Source: Clostridia bacterium (GTDB lineage Bacteria > Bacillota > Clostridia > Christensenellales > Aristaeellaceae). From it: a stretch of 64,000 nt of DNA. Location: positions 24,659 through 88,658 of the forward strand of contig JAGBDE010000030.1 of the NCBI GenBank assembly GCA_017937655.1, given 5' to 3'. Made by a program: the position numbers and the translations under genes. The notes beneath the pieces were generated by a model, which was given only the letters and a program-made list of their open reading frames with translations, did not search any database and was not told where the DNA came from. Positions 35,393-43,305 of the stretch are shown here, one piece after another (the stretch's first letter is position 1; every line of letters starts with the position of its first letter).

Positions 35393-36439
35393 ATGAAAAA
35401 GGTTTTGTATGTTGATCATTTGATGAGCGGACATCACAAATCATATGCTTGTGCATTTTTGGAAAATGAAAATACAGAACAAATATATGTTTTTTCAGAT
35501 ATCATAAATGAAATACCATTAGAAAAACAAATTCGATGTGAGTTTCGTCCGGACGGATTGATTGGTTATTTGAAATGGATAGATCAAATCTACCGGATTG
35601 CTTGTGCAAAACAGGTTGATTGTATTCACTTTTTGTACGGTGATGTACTGTATCGCTTTTTTGGATTTGGCCTTAATAAACTGAGAAGGTTTCGTGTTGT
35701 TGTTACCTTTCATCAAATTCGATGGGGATTTATTAAGGATTGGAGTCGTTTATTGATTTGCAGAAAGGTAGCTAAATGTGTGGTTCATACGGAGCACCTT
35801 TCAACGGAATTAGGGAAACGCAGAATCAGAAATGTGGTTACGATTGATTATCCGAAATTGAGCATCCAGACAGAAATGTCACGTGAAGAAGCAAGGGATT
35901 ATTTTGATTTGCCAGAAGACAGAGTTGTTTTCGCTGCAATTGGGGCGACCGCACAGTACAAGGGCTTGGACATATTGTTAAAAGCATTTCAGAACGTGGA
36001 GGGAAATTTTCATCTACTGATTGCTGGAAAAGAAACAGATATTCCTCTGAAGGTTATTGACGATTTATCAATGAGTTATTGTGACCGAGTCACGAAAGCC
36101 TTGCGCTTTTTAGATGAGAATGAATTTGCATATGCAATCAAAGCAGCCGATTGTATCGTGCTTCCATATCGGAAAGGATTTGATGGGGCAAGCGGCCCAA
36201 TGGTAGAAGGTATATGGTATCGAAAATATATCATTGGAGCAGAACATGGAAGCATGGGAGATCTCATCAAAAAGTATGTTTTGGGAGAAACGTTTCAAAC
36301 GGAAAATGAAGAGGATTTAGCAAAGGCTATAAACAGAGCCATTGTCTCTGAAAGAAGATGGTCGGATATCGCGGAACAGTACAGACAAAACCTCCAAATT
36401 GAAGCTTTCCTTCAGCAACACAACGACTGCGTGTATTAA
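35393..36439 (+). CDS. Glycosyltransferase, GT4-like, AT-rich
   Basis: 348 residues. GT-B fold with AAIGATAQYKGLDILLKAF (donor-binding turn), LLIAGKE, and an acidic motif in YRKGFDGASGPMVEGIWY. 28 bases after the previous gene, but base composition shifts sharply to A and T within the first codons, so this gene was probably acquired separately. A strong terminator follows. Donor and acceptor unknown. Confidence 0.75.
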   Translation: MKKVLYVDHLMSGHHKSYACAFLENENTEQIYVFSDIINEIPLEKQIRCEFRPDGLIGYLKWIDQIYRIACAKQVDCIHFLYGDVLYRFFGFGLNKLRRFRVVVTFHQIRWGFIKDWSRLLICRKVAKCVVHTEHLSTELGKRRIRNVVTIDYPKLSIQTEMSREEARDYFDLPEDRVVFAAIGATAQYKGLDILLKAFQNVEGNFHLLIAGKETDIPLKVIDDLSMSYCDRVTKALRFLDENEFAYAIKAADCIVLPYRKGFDGASGPMVEGIWYRKYIIGAEHGSMGDLIKKYVLGETFQTENEEDLAKAINRAIVSERRWSDIAEQYRQNLQIEAFLQQHNDCVY

Positions 36440-36463
36440 CAAGGCGAAGAAACGCGATATTTT

Positions 36464-36497
36464 ACTCGGGGGAAGATTTTCCTCCGAGTTTTTTTGA
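36464..36497 (+). terminator. Terminator of the glycosyltransferase operon
   Basis: ACTCGGGGGAA / TTCCTCCGAGT stem with a short loop, then seven T. Confidence 0.85.
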
Positions 36498-36680
36498 GTT
36501 GAAAAAGAACAAGCTGTAGAAGCAAAAAGAGCGGATCTTTTTAAATAGCCTTTGGGTATTCTCCGCCTGTTTTTGCCAATCCGTTTTTTTGCATAAGCGC
36601 CAGACCAAATTCCATACTACCCATGCAAAGACAAACGGCGGCAAAAAAGGAAATGAAACGCCGTCAAGGAGGCAGGGTCT

Positions 36681-36854
36681 ATGCGGGCAACAGGTATCGT
36701 ACGCAGGATTGACGAGCTGGGGAGAGTGGTTATCCCCAAGGAAATCAGAAGAACGCTCAGGATTCGGGAGGGCGACCCGTCACAGATAACAGGGAAAGCG
36801 TGGGAAAAGTTTTGCTTTGCCATGAGTGATTTGGCGAAGAGGGCTGGGTGGTGA
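36681..36854 (+). pseudogene. Truncated SpoVT/AbrB-type regulator
   Basis: ATG 36681 behind AAGGAGG. The first 33 codons read MRATGIVRRIDELGRVVIPK and EIRRTLRIREGDP, almost the exact N-terminus of SpoVT-type AbrB proteins. The frame then diverges after GDP and stops after 57 codons. The rest of the swapped-hairpin domain and the GAF domain are missing. Probably a decayed copy; a short DNA-binding peptide cannot be excluded. Confidence 0.75.
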
Positions 36855-37120
36855 AGATCATTTTTCAAGATACAATGCAGTCGTTATAAGCTCCATTTAT
36901 CTATTTCGCCCTGCCTTGATGCAAGGGTGTGCCATAATTAACGATCACTTGATGATGAGAGTTGTGCAAACTGTATCCTTTTATGTTATAATATAAGTAA
37001 GATAGAAACATATAACAAAAGCAAAAACAAGCCTAACTTTATCATTTTTCTCGTTTCTATAGACGCAAACCTGGTTTTTGAATAAGATACTGCAACTATC
37101 ATGAGCAGGAGGAAAGAAAT

Positions 37121-37966
37121 ATGACAGAAAAAAGCTTTGAGTCTGAACGCGAAAAAATATTCTCATCGCTATTTGCGATGCAGTGGAATGAAAAAAGAAT
37201 ATGGGAACATATTCGCGATGGGGTTTTGAGTGCAACTCCTGCCTTTGAGGGAGACTTGTATTACGCAGCCGATACCAAGATTATGTTTGTAGGAAGAGAT
37301 TTGAACGGTTGGGATGCGGGATTGAGTGACTGCTCAACGCTGAGAAATACAGTCGAATCGATCGTACACCAAGAAGGTGCTTTAGATACTCTTGTTGATG
37401 CACGCGGATTTGGAAATGGTAAAAGGAAATACTATCACAAGAACTCAAATTTCTTTCGTTTCATCAAACATATCCTTGAATTTGTTGGTGAATCAGATAC
37501 CGATTTAGATAATACATGGTACAGCGATTCAAAACGCTGGAACCAGCGATTTGTTTGGACAAATCTGTATTGTATCTCTCCAAGAAATCCAACTACTATG
37601 CTTGATTCGCATTTTGATAATGCTATGACCAAGCAAGGAATAAATGACTACATTGATTTGATGGAACTTTACATAAAGCATTATAAGCCCGATGTGGCGA
37701 TTTTTATAACAGATATATATGGATGGTTTGTCCGTTGGTCCAGATTGAGATCGTTCAAGGATATTGTAAACAATTATGAAGAAACTCTATCCGGCGATAC
37801 CATTGTTGCAACGGGAGAAGTCGGAAAAACTAAAATTATCGTCTGTAAGCGCCCGGACAAGCGTGGAACTTCGCACAAACGAGTTCAAGATATGGCTGAA
37901 GTTGTGGCTCAGTATATTACACAAACAAAAGAGCAAACACTCAAGCATTGCACCACGAAACAGTAA
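37121..37966 (+). CDS. AT-rich protein, weakly uracil-DNA-glycosylase-superfamily-like
   Basis: 281 residues behind AGGAGGAAAG. Not confidently recognised. TKIMFVGRDLNGWDAG, RFVWTNLYCISP and KHYKPDVAIFITDIYGWF occur in the order and style of UDG-superfamily folds, where a GxxP-like loop sits near the start. The expected catalytic pattern is not clear, so this is a fold-level guess. Codon use is AT-rich, unlike the backbone. A TATAAT lies at 36988-36993, about 130 bases upstream. Confidence 0.5.
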   Translation: MTEKSFESEREKIFSSLFAMQWNEKRIWEHIRDGVLSATPAFEGDLYYAADTKIMFVGRDLNGWDAGLSDCSTLRNTVESIVHQEGALDTLVDARGFGNGKRKYYHKNSNFFRFIKHILEFVGESDTDLDNTWYSDSKRWNQRFVWTNLYCISPRNPTTMLDSHFDNAMTKQGINDYIDLMELYIKHYKPDVAIFITDIYGWFVRWSRLRSFKDIVNNYEETLSGDTIVATGEVGKTKIIVCKRPDKRGTSHKRVQDMAEVVAQYITQTKEQTLKHCTTKQ

Positions 37967-38225
37967 GGGATGTTAATGTTCTTCTTGCTTTTCTGGCGAA
38001 TGTCATTATGAACATGCAGATTAATCATTTATAATATCTGAAACGTTATCCGCAAGCGGTGACACGGTATGAACTGCTGGAGGAAATGAGGTAGACAGAG
38101 TATCTATAATATCATAGAAGCTACGACGAGAATCAGTCGTAGCTTCTTTGTAGCCCGATGTCCACAGCTAAACACAGCTGCACCTTCTTATGTTATAATA
38201 TATTCGAAACAAGGAGGGATAAAAG
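37967..38225 (+). other. Gene-poor AT-rich stretch with a 12-base inverted repeat
   Basis: No gene is supported. A short frame at about 38036-38094 reads LKRYPQAVTRYELLEEMR then stop, which looks like the tail of a lost gene. AGAAGCTACGAC (38116-38127) pairs perfectly with GTCGTAGCTTCT (38136-38147), followed by TTTG, a plausible terminator. Confidence 0.5.
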
Positions 38226-38423
38226 ATGAGCAAGCCTATCAAAAACCAATTTGAGATGATTGATATATGTAGAAAAGCAACTTCCTATTTTGTTGGTTCG
38301 TTTATGCTTGAAATGATCAAACGGCGAAATGAGTGGCAAAATTCTGCAACTAAAACACGATTTATTGAGTCGTTTCATATCATAATGGTGACACCAGGCA
38401 TGAAAGGTCATGTCATGGTTTAG
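38226..38423 (+). CDS. Small AT-rich hypothetical protein
   Basis: 65 residues behind a strong AAGGAGGGATAAAAG site, with TTATAATATA 20-30 bases further up. No recognised motif; the last third, low in complexity, may be read out of its original frame. It may be a fragment of a larger lost gene. Low certainty that it is functional. Confidence 0.4.
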   Translation: MSKPIKNQFEMIDICRKATSYFVGSFMLEMIKRRNEWQNSATKTRFIESFHIIMVTPGMKGHVMV

Positions 38424-38644
38424 AATCCAGCAATCGAAAAAACATTCAATCCTCCATGGCTTGTTAGTGGGTGGAATCGAAAAAATGAAATGAGTCGAAG
38501 ATGCTCATATTCATCATCTCCTTTTCACGTAACCATCCATCCCTCTTGCCTGTTATCACAATATTACTGTCTGTTCTGTTTCGCCATCCCTACCGCCAAA
38601 TCCTGCCACCCCATCAACCAGCTCACCATCCCTCCACCAATTCC

Positions 38645-38673
38645 TTGCATTCCCTCCCCCGCTCCGCTATACT
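38645..38673 (+). promoter_or_regulatory. Promoter of the membrane protein-M3 peptidase pair
   Basis: TTGCAT (38645-38650), 17 bases, TATACT (38668-38673), 33 bases before the next ATG. Confidence 0.65.
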
Positions 38674-38705
38674 GAACTCATCACGAACGAAACGAGGGGA
38701 TCACC

Positions 38706-39062
38706 ATGCGTATCCTGCGCGGCATTCTCATTTTCCTGTCCCTGCTGCTGTTGCTGGTGGGCATCGGCATACGGGTGCTGGCGGATAGCGAACCCGATAT
38801 CTATACACTGGACGGACATGCAGCGGAACTTGGCATCGAAAGGGTCGATCCCGGCATCGTATCCGCCTTGCTGGGAAAGGGCATCCGCATCGATGATGCA
38901 GAGCCCATCACGCTGGATGATCTGCTGGAGGGCACAGACGAGGAAGAAGCCATCGTTGCGAAGGTGATCTACACGCTCTATGCGTACTCCACATGGATCA
39001 TCCTTCTGGGCGCATTCCTGCTGATCTATGGGGCGACCATGCGCAGACGGGACAGCGAATGA
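38706..39062 (+). CDS. Small two-TM membrane protein
   Basis: 118 residues. Hydrophobic segments at about 3-25 and 92-112 flank an acidic extracytoplasmic-looking region. No family recognised. Co-transcribed with the M3 peptidase 53 bases downstream. ATG behind GAGGGGATCACC. Confidence 0.6.
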   Translation: MRILRGILIFLSLLLLLVGIGIRVLADSEPDIYTLDGHAAELGIERVDPGIVSALLGKGIRIDDAEPITLDDLLEGTDEEEAIVAKVIYTLYAYSTWIILLGAFLLIYGATMRRRDSE

Positions 39063-39115
39063 AGCTTGCTTCCAAGTGCGATACCCATGTGCATGCACCG
39101 AGGAGGGACGTAACC

Positions 39116-40642
39116 ATGATTTTTGAAACAAGGGAACCGGATTATCCAAAAATCAAAGCCGATCTGGATATTGCCGCTGCCATGATACGCAAAGCGGACA
39201 GCTTTACCGATGCCAAAGAGGCTTTCCGGCGTTACAACGAAGCATACAAGGAGCTTTCCTCCCGGTATGCCCGCATCTTTCTGAAGCTGTACCACGATGT
39301 ATCCTGCGAGGAAACCATGGTGCAGTTAGCCGCCAGCATTGAGCATTTGAACGAGCTGGTGCATTATGCACCCTTTGGTTCGGCGGTGGCGGAATCGCCA
39401 TGGCGCGATCAGCTGGAAGCCTGCTACGGCAAACCTGCCATCCTGCTGCTGGCGTTCAACGCAGACTGCGAAAGCAGAGCCACGGGCAACGAAACCAAGC
39501 CGCGCACCATTGACGAGGCTTCCTCCCGGTATCAGAATCTGGTGATACAAGCAGAGGGGTGTTACGAGCGGTTTGCAGACGAGTTCGATGCCCTGCTGCA
39601 GGAAGTGGTGAGCATCAACCACGAAACGGCGCGGTATTACGGCTATGAGGATTACAACGATTATGCCAACCTGCTGTATTCCCGCTTCGACTACGGCGAG
39701 GCGGAGATGATGAACCTTTGCAGACAGATCCGCGAAAAGGTCGTGCCCTGCTACGAGGTCTTCCAAAAAACCTACGCAAACCAGCTGCAGCAGGGTGCGC
39801 CCAAGCCCCGGGATCTGCGGCAGGGTATGGCTGCCTATACCGAACGGCTGGGCAAGGAAGCTGCCGAATACTGGCTGATGCTCAGCGATACCGATGCGCT
39901 GGATATCGAACCATCGCCGGTAAAAATGCCCAACATGGGGCTACAGCGGCTGATCGAAGAAGAGGGGCTTGCCCCCATCATTACCAACCCCACAGGAGAC
40001 TTCAACGATGGGTGGGTGCTTGCCCATGAGTTCGGGCATTCCTTTCAGGAATATCTGGCATTTCGCAAACAGCCGCTTGCATTGAGCGCCGTCGCCTCCG
40101 CCGATGTGATGGAGATCTCCTCCCGGCTGGCGGAACTGTTTCTACATGTTCATGCCGATCGCCTCTACGAAGACCCGGAGCGTTTTTCCCTGTTCCATCT
40201 GGACAGGCTGCTTAGCTCGATTATCAACTTTGCTATGTCCACAGAGTTTGAGCACTGGCTCTACCACCACGTAGATGCCACCCCACAGCAGCGAAAAGAA
40301 ACCTATTTCTCCCTCTACCGCCAGACCCATCCCTCCGCCACTGCGGATGAAACCACTATGCTACGCAGCCTCTACGACGAAGTAACCGTCTATACCATGC
40401 CGAAGTATCAATTTTGCTATGTGCCTGCATGGATCAGCGCGGTGGAGATCGCCAAGGATTACCGCAAGCAGTCCGAGTCGGTTTATCGGAAATTTGTGGA
40501 GCTGAACGGCGACCTTGCGTTCTACACCTACCGGGAGCTGGCGCAGAAATTCGGCTTCAGCAATGCGTTTGAGGACAGGATTGTTGACCGGTTCATCGGC
40601 TGGCTGGAGGAATGCACAGGGCTGCGCCTTTCTGACCGGTAA
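39116..40642 (+). CDS. M3-family oligopeptidase (PepF/oligoendopeptidase-like)
   Basis: The start at ATG 39116 follows GAGGAGGGACG. 508 residues, a little shorter than PepF. Zinc site HEFGH (H304-H308) in LAHEFGHSFQEYLAF, followed by the third ligand region EISSRLAELFLH. These enzymes cut short peptides in the cytoplasm. Intact. A terminator follows. Confidence 0.88.
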   Translation: MIFETREPDYPKIKADLDIAAAMIRKADSFTDAKEAFRRYNEAYKELSSRYARIFLKLYHDVSCEETMVQLAASIEHLNELVHYAPFGSAVAESPWRDQLEACYGKPAILLLAFNADCESRATGNETKPRTIDEASSRYQNLVIQAEGCYERFADEFDALLQEVVSINHETARYYGYEDYNDYANLLYSRFDYGEAEMMNLCRQIREKVVPCYEVFQKTYANQLQQGAPKPRDLRQGMAAYTERLGKEAAEYWLMLSDTDALDIEPSPVKMPNMGLQRLIEEEGLAPIITNPTGDFNDGWVLAHEFGHSFQEYLAFRKQPLALSAVASADVMEISSRLAELFLHVHADRLYEDPERFSLFHLDRLLSSIINFAMSTEFEHWLYHHVDATPQQRKETYFSLYRQTHPSATADETTMLRSLYDEVTVYTMPKYQFCYVPAWISAVEIAKDYRKQSESVYRKFVELNGDLAFYTYRELAQKFGFSNAFEDRIVDRFIGWLEECTGLRLSDR

Positions 40643-40705
40643 GCGGGTGGGCAGGATGTGGAAACCCGGCTGTATGGAACAAGCCAGACAGACAACACCA
40701 AAACC

Positions 40706-40743
40706 AACGCCTTCCGGCGCATTTCTCTGCACCGGAAGGCGTT
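40706..40743 (+). terminator. Terminator after the M3 peptidase
   Basis: AACGCCTTCCGG / CCGGAAGGCGTT perfect 12-base stem, then TTCTGT. It can also serve the leftward FNR-type gene. Confidence 0.7.
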
Positions 40744-40823
40744 TCTGTATCTGCTTTTCTGTTCCACTCAACCACTTGGTTTTACCAGATAAAGGGCGCA
40801 AGCGATGACCTGTCCTTCATCTG

Positions 40824-41492
40824 TCACAAACCATCCGATTCCAACAAAACAAAATGATTCCGCTCCACCTTCACAATCCCATCCCGCTGCATCTTGCTCA
40901 GCTCGTTGGACATGGCGCTGCGGTCAACGCTCAGGTAATCCGCCAGCTGCTGACGGTTGAAGGGGATATCGAACGCCCGGCAGCCGTGCTGCGTTGCCTG
41001 AAAGGACAGGTAGCTGAGCAGCCGACCCCGGATGCTCTTGGAGCTGGTGTGCATGATGCGCCGGGACAGGTTCAGGCTTTTCCGGGCGGCGATGGTGAGC
41101 ATATTGCGGATTAGCTTGTTATGGAAGACGCAGGCGTGGGAGCAGACAGTGAACATGCAATCAGTGCTCAGAAACAGCACCTCCGTCGGCTCGTTGACTA
41201 CGGCGCTGATCATCAACCGTTCGCCGGGCAGGCAGGCGTAGTTTTCCGCAAAGACCTGTCCTGCTCCCACCCGATCCAGAATGCTGCGGTTGCCCCAGAT
41301 ATCATCATTCTCGATGGATACGCTGCCGGAGAGCACCATGCCCATGGCGGTGACGGTCTCCCCCTCCCGACAGATGAAATCGCCCCGCTGATAGGTTTTC
41401 GTTGCCGCCTTCAGGCAGCCCAGCATGCTTTGGATATCCTCCGGAGGGATGCCCCGGAACAGATCGGTCTTGGATAGAAAAAGCGTATCCAT
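40824..41492 (-). CDS. Crp/FNR-family transcriptional regulator
   Basis: 222 residues. Cyclic-nucleotide-binding-type sensor fold (about 10-130) and a C-terminal winged HTH (about 150-220, FNRQQLADYLSVDRSAMSNELSKM in parts). The Cys residues in the sensor are not arranged as the classic FNR cluster, so the signal is unclear. It diverges from an iron-sulfur protein, and a perfect palindrome lies between them. It may respond to redox or nitrosative stress like HcpR-type regulators, but this is inference. Confidence 0.82.
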   Translation of the reverse strand: MDTLFLSKTDLFRGIPPEDIQSMLGCLKAATKTYQRGDFICREGETVTAMGMVLSGSVSIENDDIWGNRSILDRVGAGQVFAENYACLPGERLMISAVVNEPTEVLFLSTDCMFTVCSHACVFHNKLIRNMLTIAARKSLNLSRRIMHTSSKSIRGRLLSYLSFQATQHGCRAFDIPFNRQQLADYLSVDRSAMSNELSKMQRDGIVKVERNHFVLLESDGL

Positions 41493-41502
41493 TTTGCCTC
41501 CT

Positions 41503-41518
41503 TGTTGTTATAACAACA
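41503..41518. promoter_or_regulatory. 16-base palindrome, likely Crp/FNR operator
   Basis: TGTTGTTATAACAACA is a perfect palindrome in the divergent intergenic region, 10 bases upstream of the regulator start and 60 before the iron-sulfur gene. Length and form fit a Crp/FNR dimer site. Confidence 0.65.
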
Positions 41519-41578
41519 TACTTGTTGCTGATAGTATAGTATGATGTGACCGTAAAAATCAACCCGGGAGGGACTAAC

Positions 41579-42280
41579 ATGGTAAGAAAGATCATCAAGA
41601 TAGACGAAGAAAAATGCATCGGCTGCTGTCTGTGCGCCGATGCCTGCCACGAGGGAGCCATCGAAATGGTGAACGGCAAAGCCAAGCTGACCCGCGAGGA
41701 CTACTGCGACGGTCTGGGCGATTGTTTGCCCGCCTGCCCGGTGGATGCCATCTCCTTTGAGGAGCGGGAGGCCCCTGCCTACGACGAAGCCGCCGTGAAG
41801 GAGGCGCAGGCGAAAAAGAAAGCTGCCGGGAAGCTGCCCTGCGGCTGCCCGGGGACGCAAAGCCGGGCCATCAAGCGGGAAGCGGTGAGCGAGGTTGCTG
41901 CTTGTGCGCCCGTGACCAGCCAGCTGCAGCAGTGGCCGGTGCAGATCAAGCTGGTGCCTGTGAATGCGCCCTATTTTGACGGGGCCAATCTGCTGATCGC
42001 CGCCGATTGCACGGCGTATGCCTATGCCAACTTCCATCAGGAGTTTATCCGGAACAGGATCACGCTGATCGGGTGCCCCAAGCTGGATGAGGGCGATTAT
42101 GCCGAGAAGCTGACGGCGATCATTGCGGGGAATGATATTCGGAGTTTGACCATTGTGCGCATGGAGGTGCCCTGCTGCGGCGGGATCGAGAATGCGGCGA
42201 AGCGGGCGCTGCAAGCCAGCGGGAAGTTCATTCCGTGGCGGGTGGTGACGGTGACTACGGATGGTCGGCTGAAGGAATAA
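41579..42280 (+). CDS. 4Fe-4S ferredoxin-type protein with Cys-rich C-terminal domain
   Basis: The start at ATG 41579 follows GGGAGGGAC. 233 residues. A 2[4Fe-4S] module (CIGCCLCADACHEG and CDGLGDCLPACPVDAI, residues 12-60) precedes a domain with further conserved-looking Cys (LPCGCPG, ADCTAYAY, IGCPKL, VPCCGGIE). This arrangement is known in Clostridia, often near hybrid-cluster (Hcp) genes. Probably an electron carrier controlled by the divergent FNR-type regulator. Confidence 0.8.
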   Translation: MVRKIIKIDEEKCIGCCLCADACHEGAIEMVNGKAKLTREDYCDGLGDCLPACPVDAISFEEREAPAYDEAAVKEAQAKKKAAGKLPCGCPGTQSRAIKREAVSEVAACAPVTSQLQQWPVQIKLVPVNAPYFDGANLLIAADCTAYAYANFHQEFIRNRITLIGCPKLDEGDYAEKLTAIIAGNDIRSLTIVRMEVPCCGGIENAAKRALQASGKFIPWRVVTVTTDGRLKE

Positions 42281-42293
42281 CGACGAACCGAGG

Positions 42294-42332
42294 AACAGCA
42301 TATCCGGAGGATAATCTCCGGGTATGCTGTTT
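42294..42332 (+). terminator. Terminator of the ferredoxin-type gene
   Basis: AACAGCATA-CCGGAG pairs with CTCCGG-TATGCTGTT, then TTT. Confidence 0.7.
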
Positions 42333-42485
42333 TACTGTACAGACTCAAACAGAAATAAATCGGGCTGTTGTCATCACAGCAAAGCATCATTAGGAGAATG
42401 GTTGAGTCTGAAACAACCATTGCGCCATTGATTTGATGGAAACTCATGGTATGATCTTATCAGATCATTTCGTCAGGAGGGTGTT

Positions 42486-43103
42486 ATGCTGTACTTGCCG
42501 CAAAACCTAAAGAAGTATCGTATATTGAAAAATCTGACACAGGAGGATGTTGCAGAACTTTTAGGGATTACCCCGCAGAGCGTTTCCAAATGGGAGCGGG
42601 GAGAGTCGTGTCCGGATATTGCTTTGTTGCCTGCGCTGGCGAACATTTTTGAAACAAGTATCGATCTGCTGATGGGGATGGATACCATTCGTGCAGCAGA
42701 AACCCAGCATAATATTCATAAAAGTGCAGTTGAATATCAGCAGCAAGGAGATTACACTTCAGCTGAAAAGACATATCGTGAGGCGCTGCTCATTTATCCC
42801 AACAACACAGGCATGATTTTAGGGTTGGCAAGTACGCTTGCCCTGAAAGGCAATACGGATGAGGCCATCGGATTGATAGAAAGAGGGCTGCCCATATCTG
42901 CCAATGTAAAGCAAAAATCCACCATACGGGCAGCCTTGTGCTTCCTGTATTTGAAAGCAGGATACAGGGATAAAGCAAAGCAGTTGGCTTCGGAGCTTCC
43001 GCATACAAGAGAGAGCAGAGAGGTGATTCTGCCGCTGATTCAGCAAGGCTTAACAGAAAACGAAATGGATGAGAATATCAAACACATTCTGTTGGGGAAC
43101 TGA
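42486..43103 (+). CDS. XRE-family HTH regulator with TPR-like C-terminus
   Basis: 205 residues. HTH at 5-58 (LTQEDVAELLGITPQSVSKW) and three or so TPR-like helical hairpins (about 75-190: EYQQQGDYTSAEKTYREALL, MILGLASTLALKGNTDEAI, LCFLYLKAGYRDKAKQLA). A common architecture in Clostridia; the target is unknown. A terminator shared with the convergent ATPase gene lies 137 bases downstream. Confidence 0.82.
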   Translation: MLYLPQNLKKYRILKNLTQEDVAELLGITPQSVSKWERGESCPDIALLPALANIFETSIDLLMGMDTIRAAETQHNIHKSAVEYQQQGDYTSAEKTYREALLIYPNNTGMILGLASTLALKGNTDEAIGLIERGLPISANVKQKSTIRAALCFLYLKAGYRDKAKQLASELPHTRESREVILPLIQQGLTENEMDENIKHILLGN

Positions 43104-43146
43104 AAAAAGATTGAGCAGTATTGGTGACCCGAAAATGCTGTTTTTT

Positions 43147-43212
43147 ACCTCTGTGCAGATCACACAGAAGTAAGTGCTTTCGCATCCTTGCATATGCGTT
43201 CCTTTGCGGTAT
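43147..43212. repeat. 66-base repeat, copy A
   Basis: Closely similar to 48639-48704. Both begin with a CTCTGTG/CTTCTGTG stem pairing with CACAGAAG and then share TTTCGCATCCTTGCAT and a CGGTAT end. See the repeat at 48639. Confidence 0.65.
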
Positions 43213-43239
43213 ATCATCGTTCTTTTTGAAAACCATCCA

Positions 43240-43279
43240 AAAACAGGAGCCACCGGAATACATCCGTGGCTCCTGTTTT
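43240..43279. terminator. Bidirectional terminator
   Basis: AAAACAGGAGCCAC / GTGGCTCCTGTTTT, a perfect 14-base stem flanked by A and T runs, between two convergent genes. Confidence 0.8.
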
Positions 43280-43305
43280 GCACAGTATTCATTGTTTTGC
43301 ACGCA

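Noticed and set aside
36977..38203. Shared TTATGTTATAATATA stretches at 36980 and 38188 as a repeat pair
   Set aside because: Short, AT-rich and promoter-like; flanks do not match, so chance or convergent -10 regions explain it.
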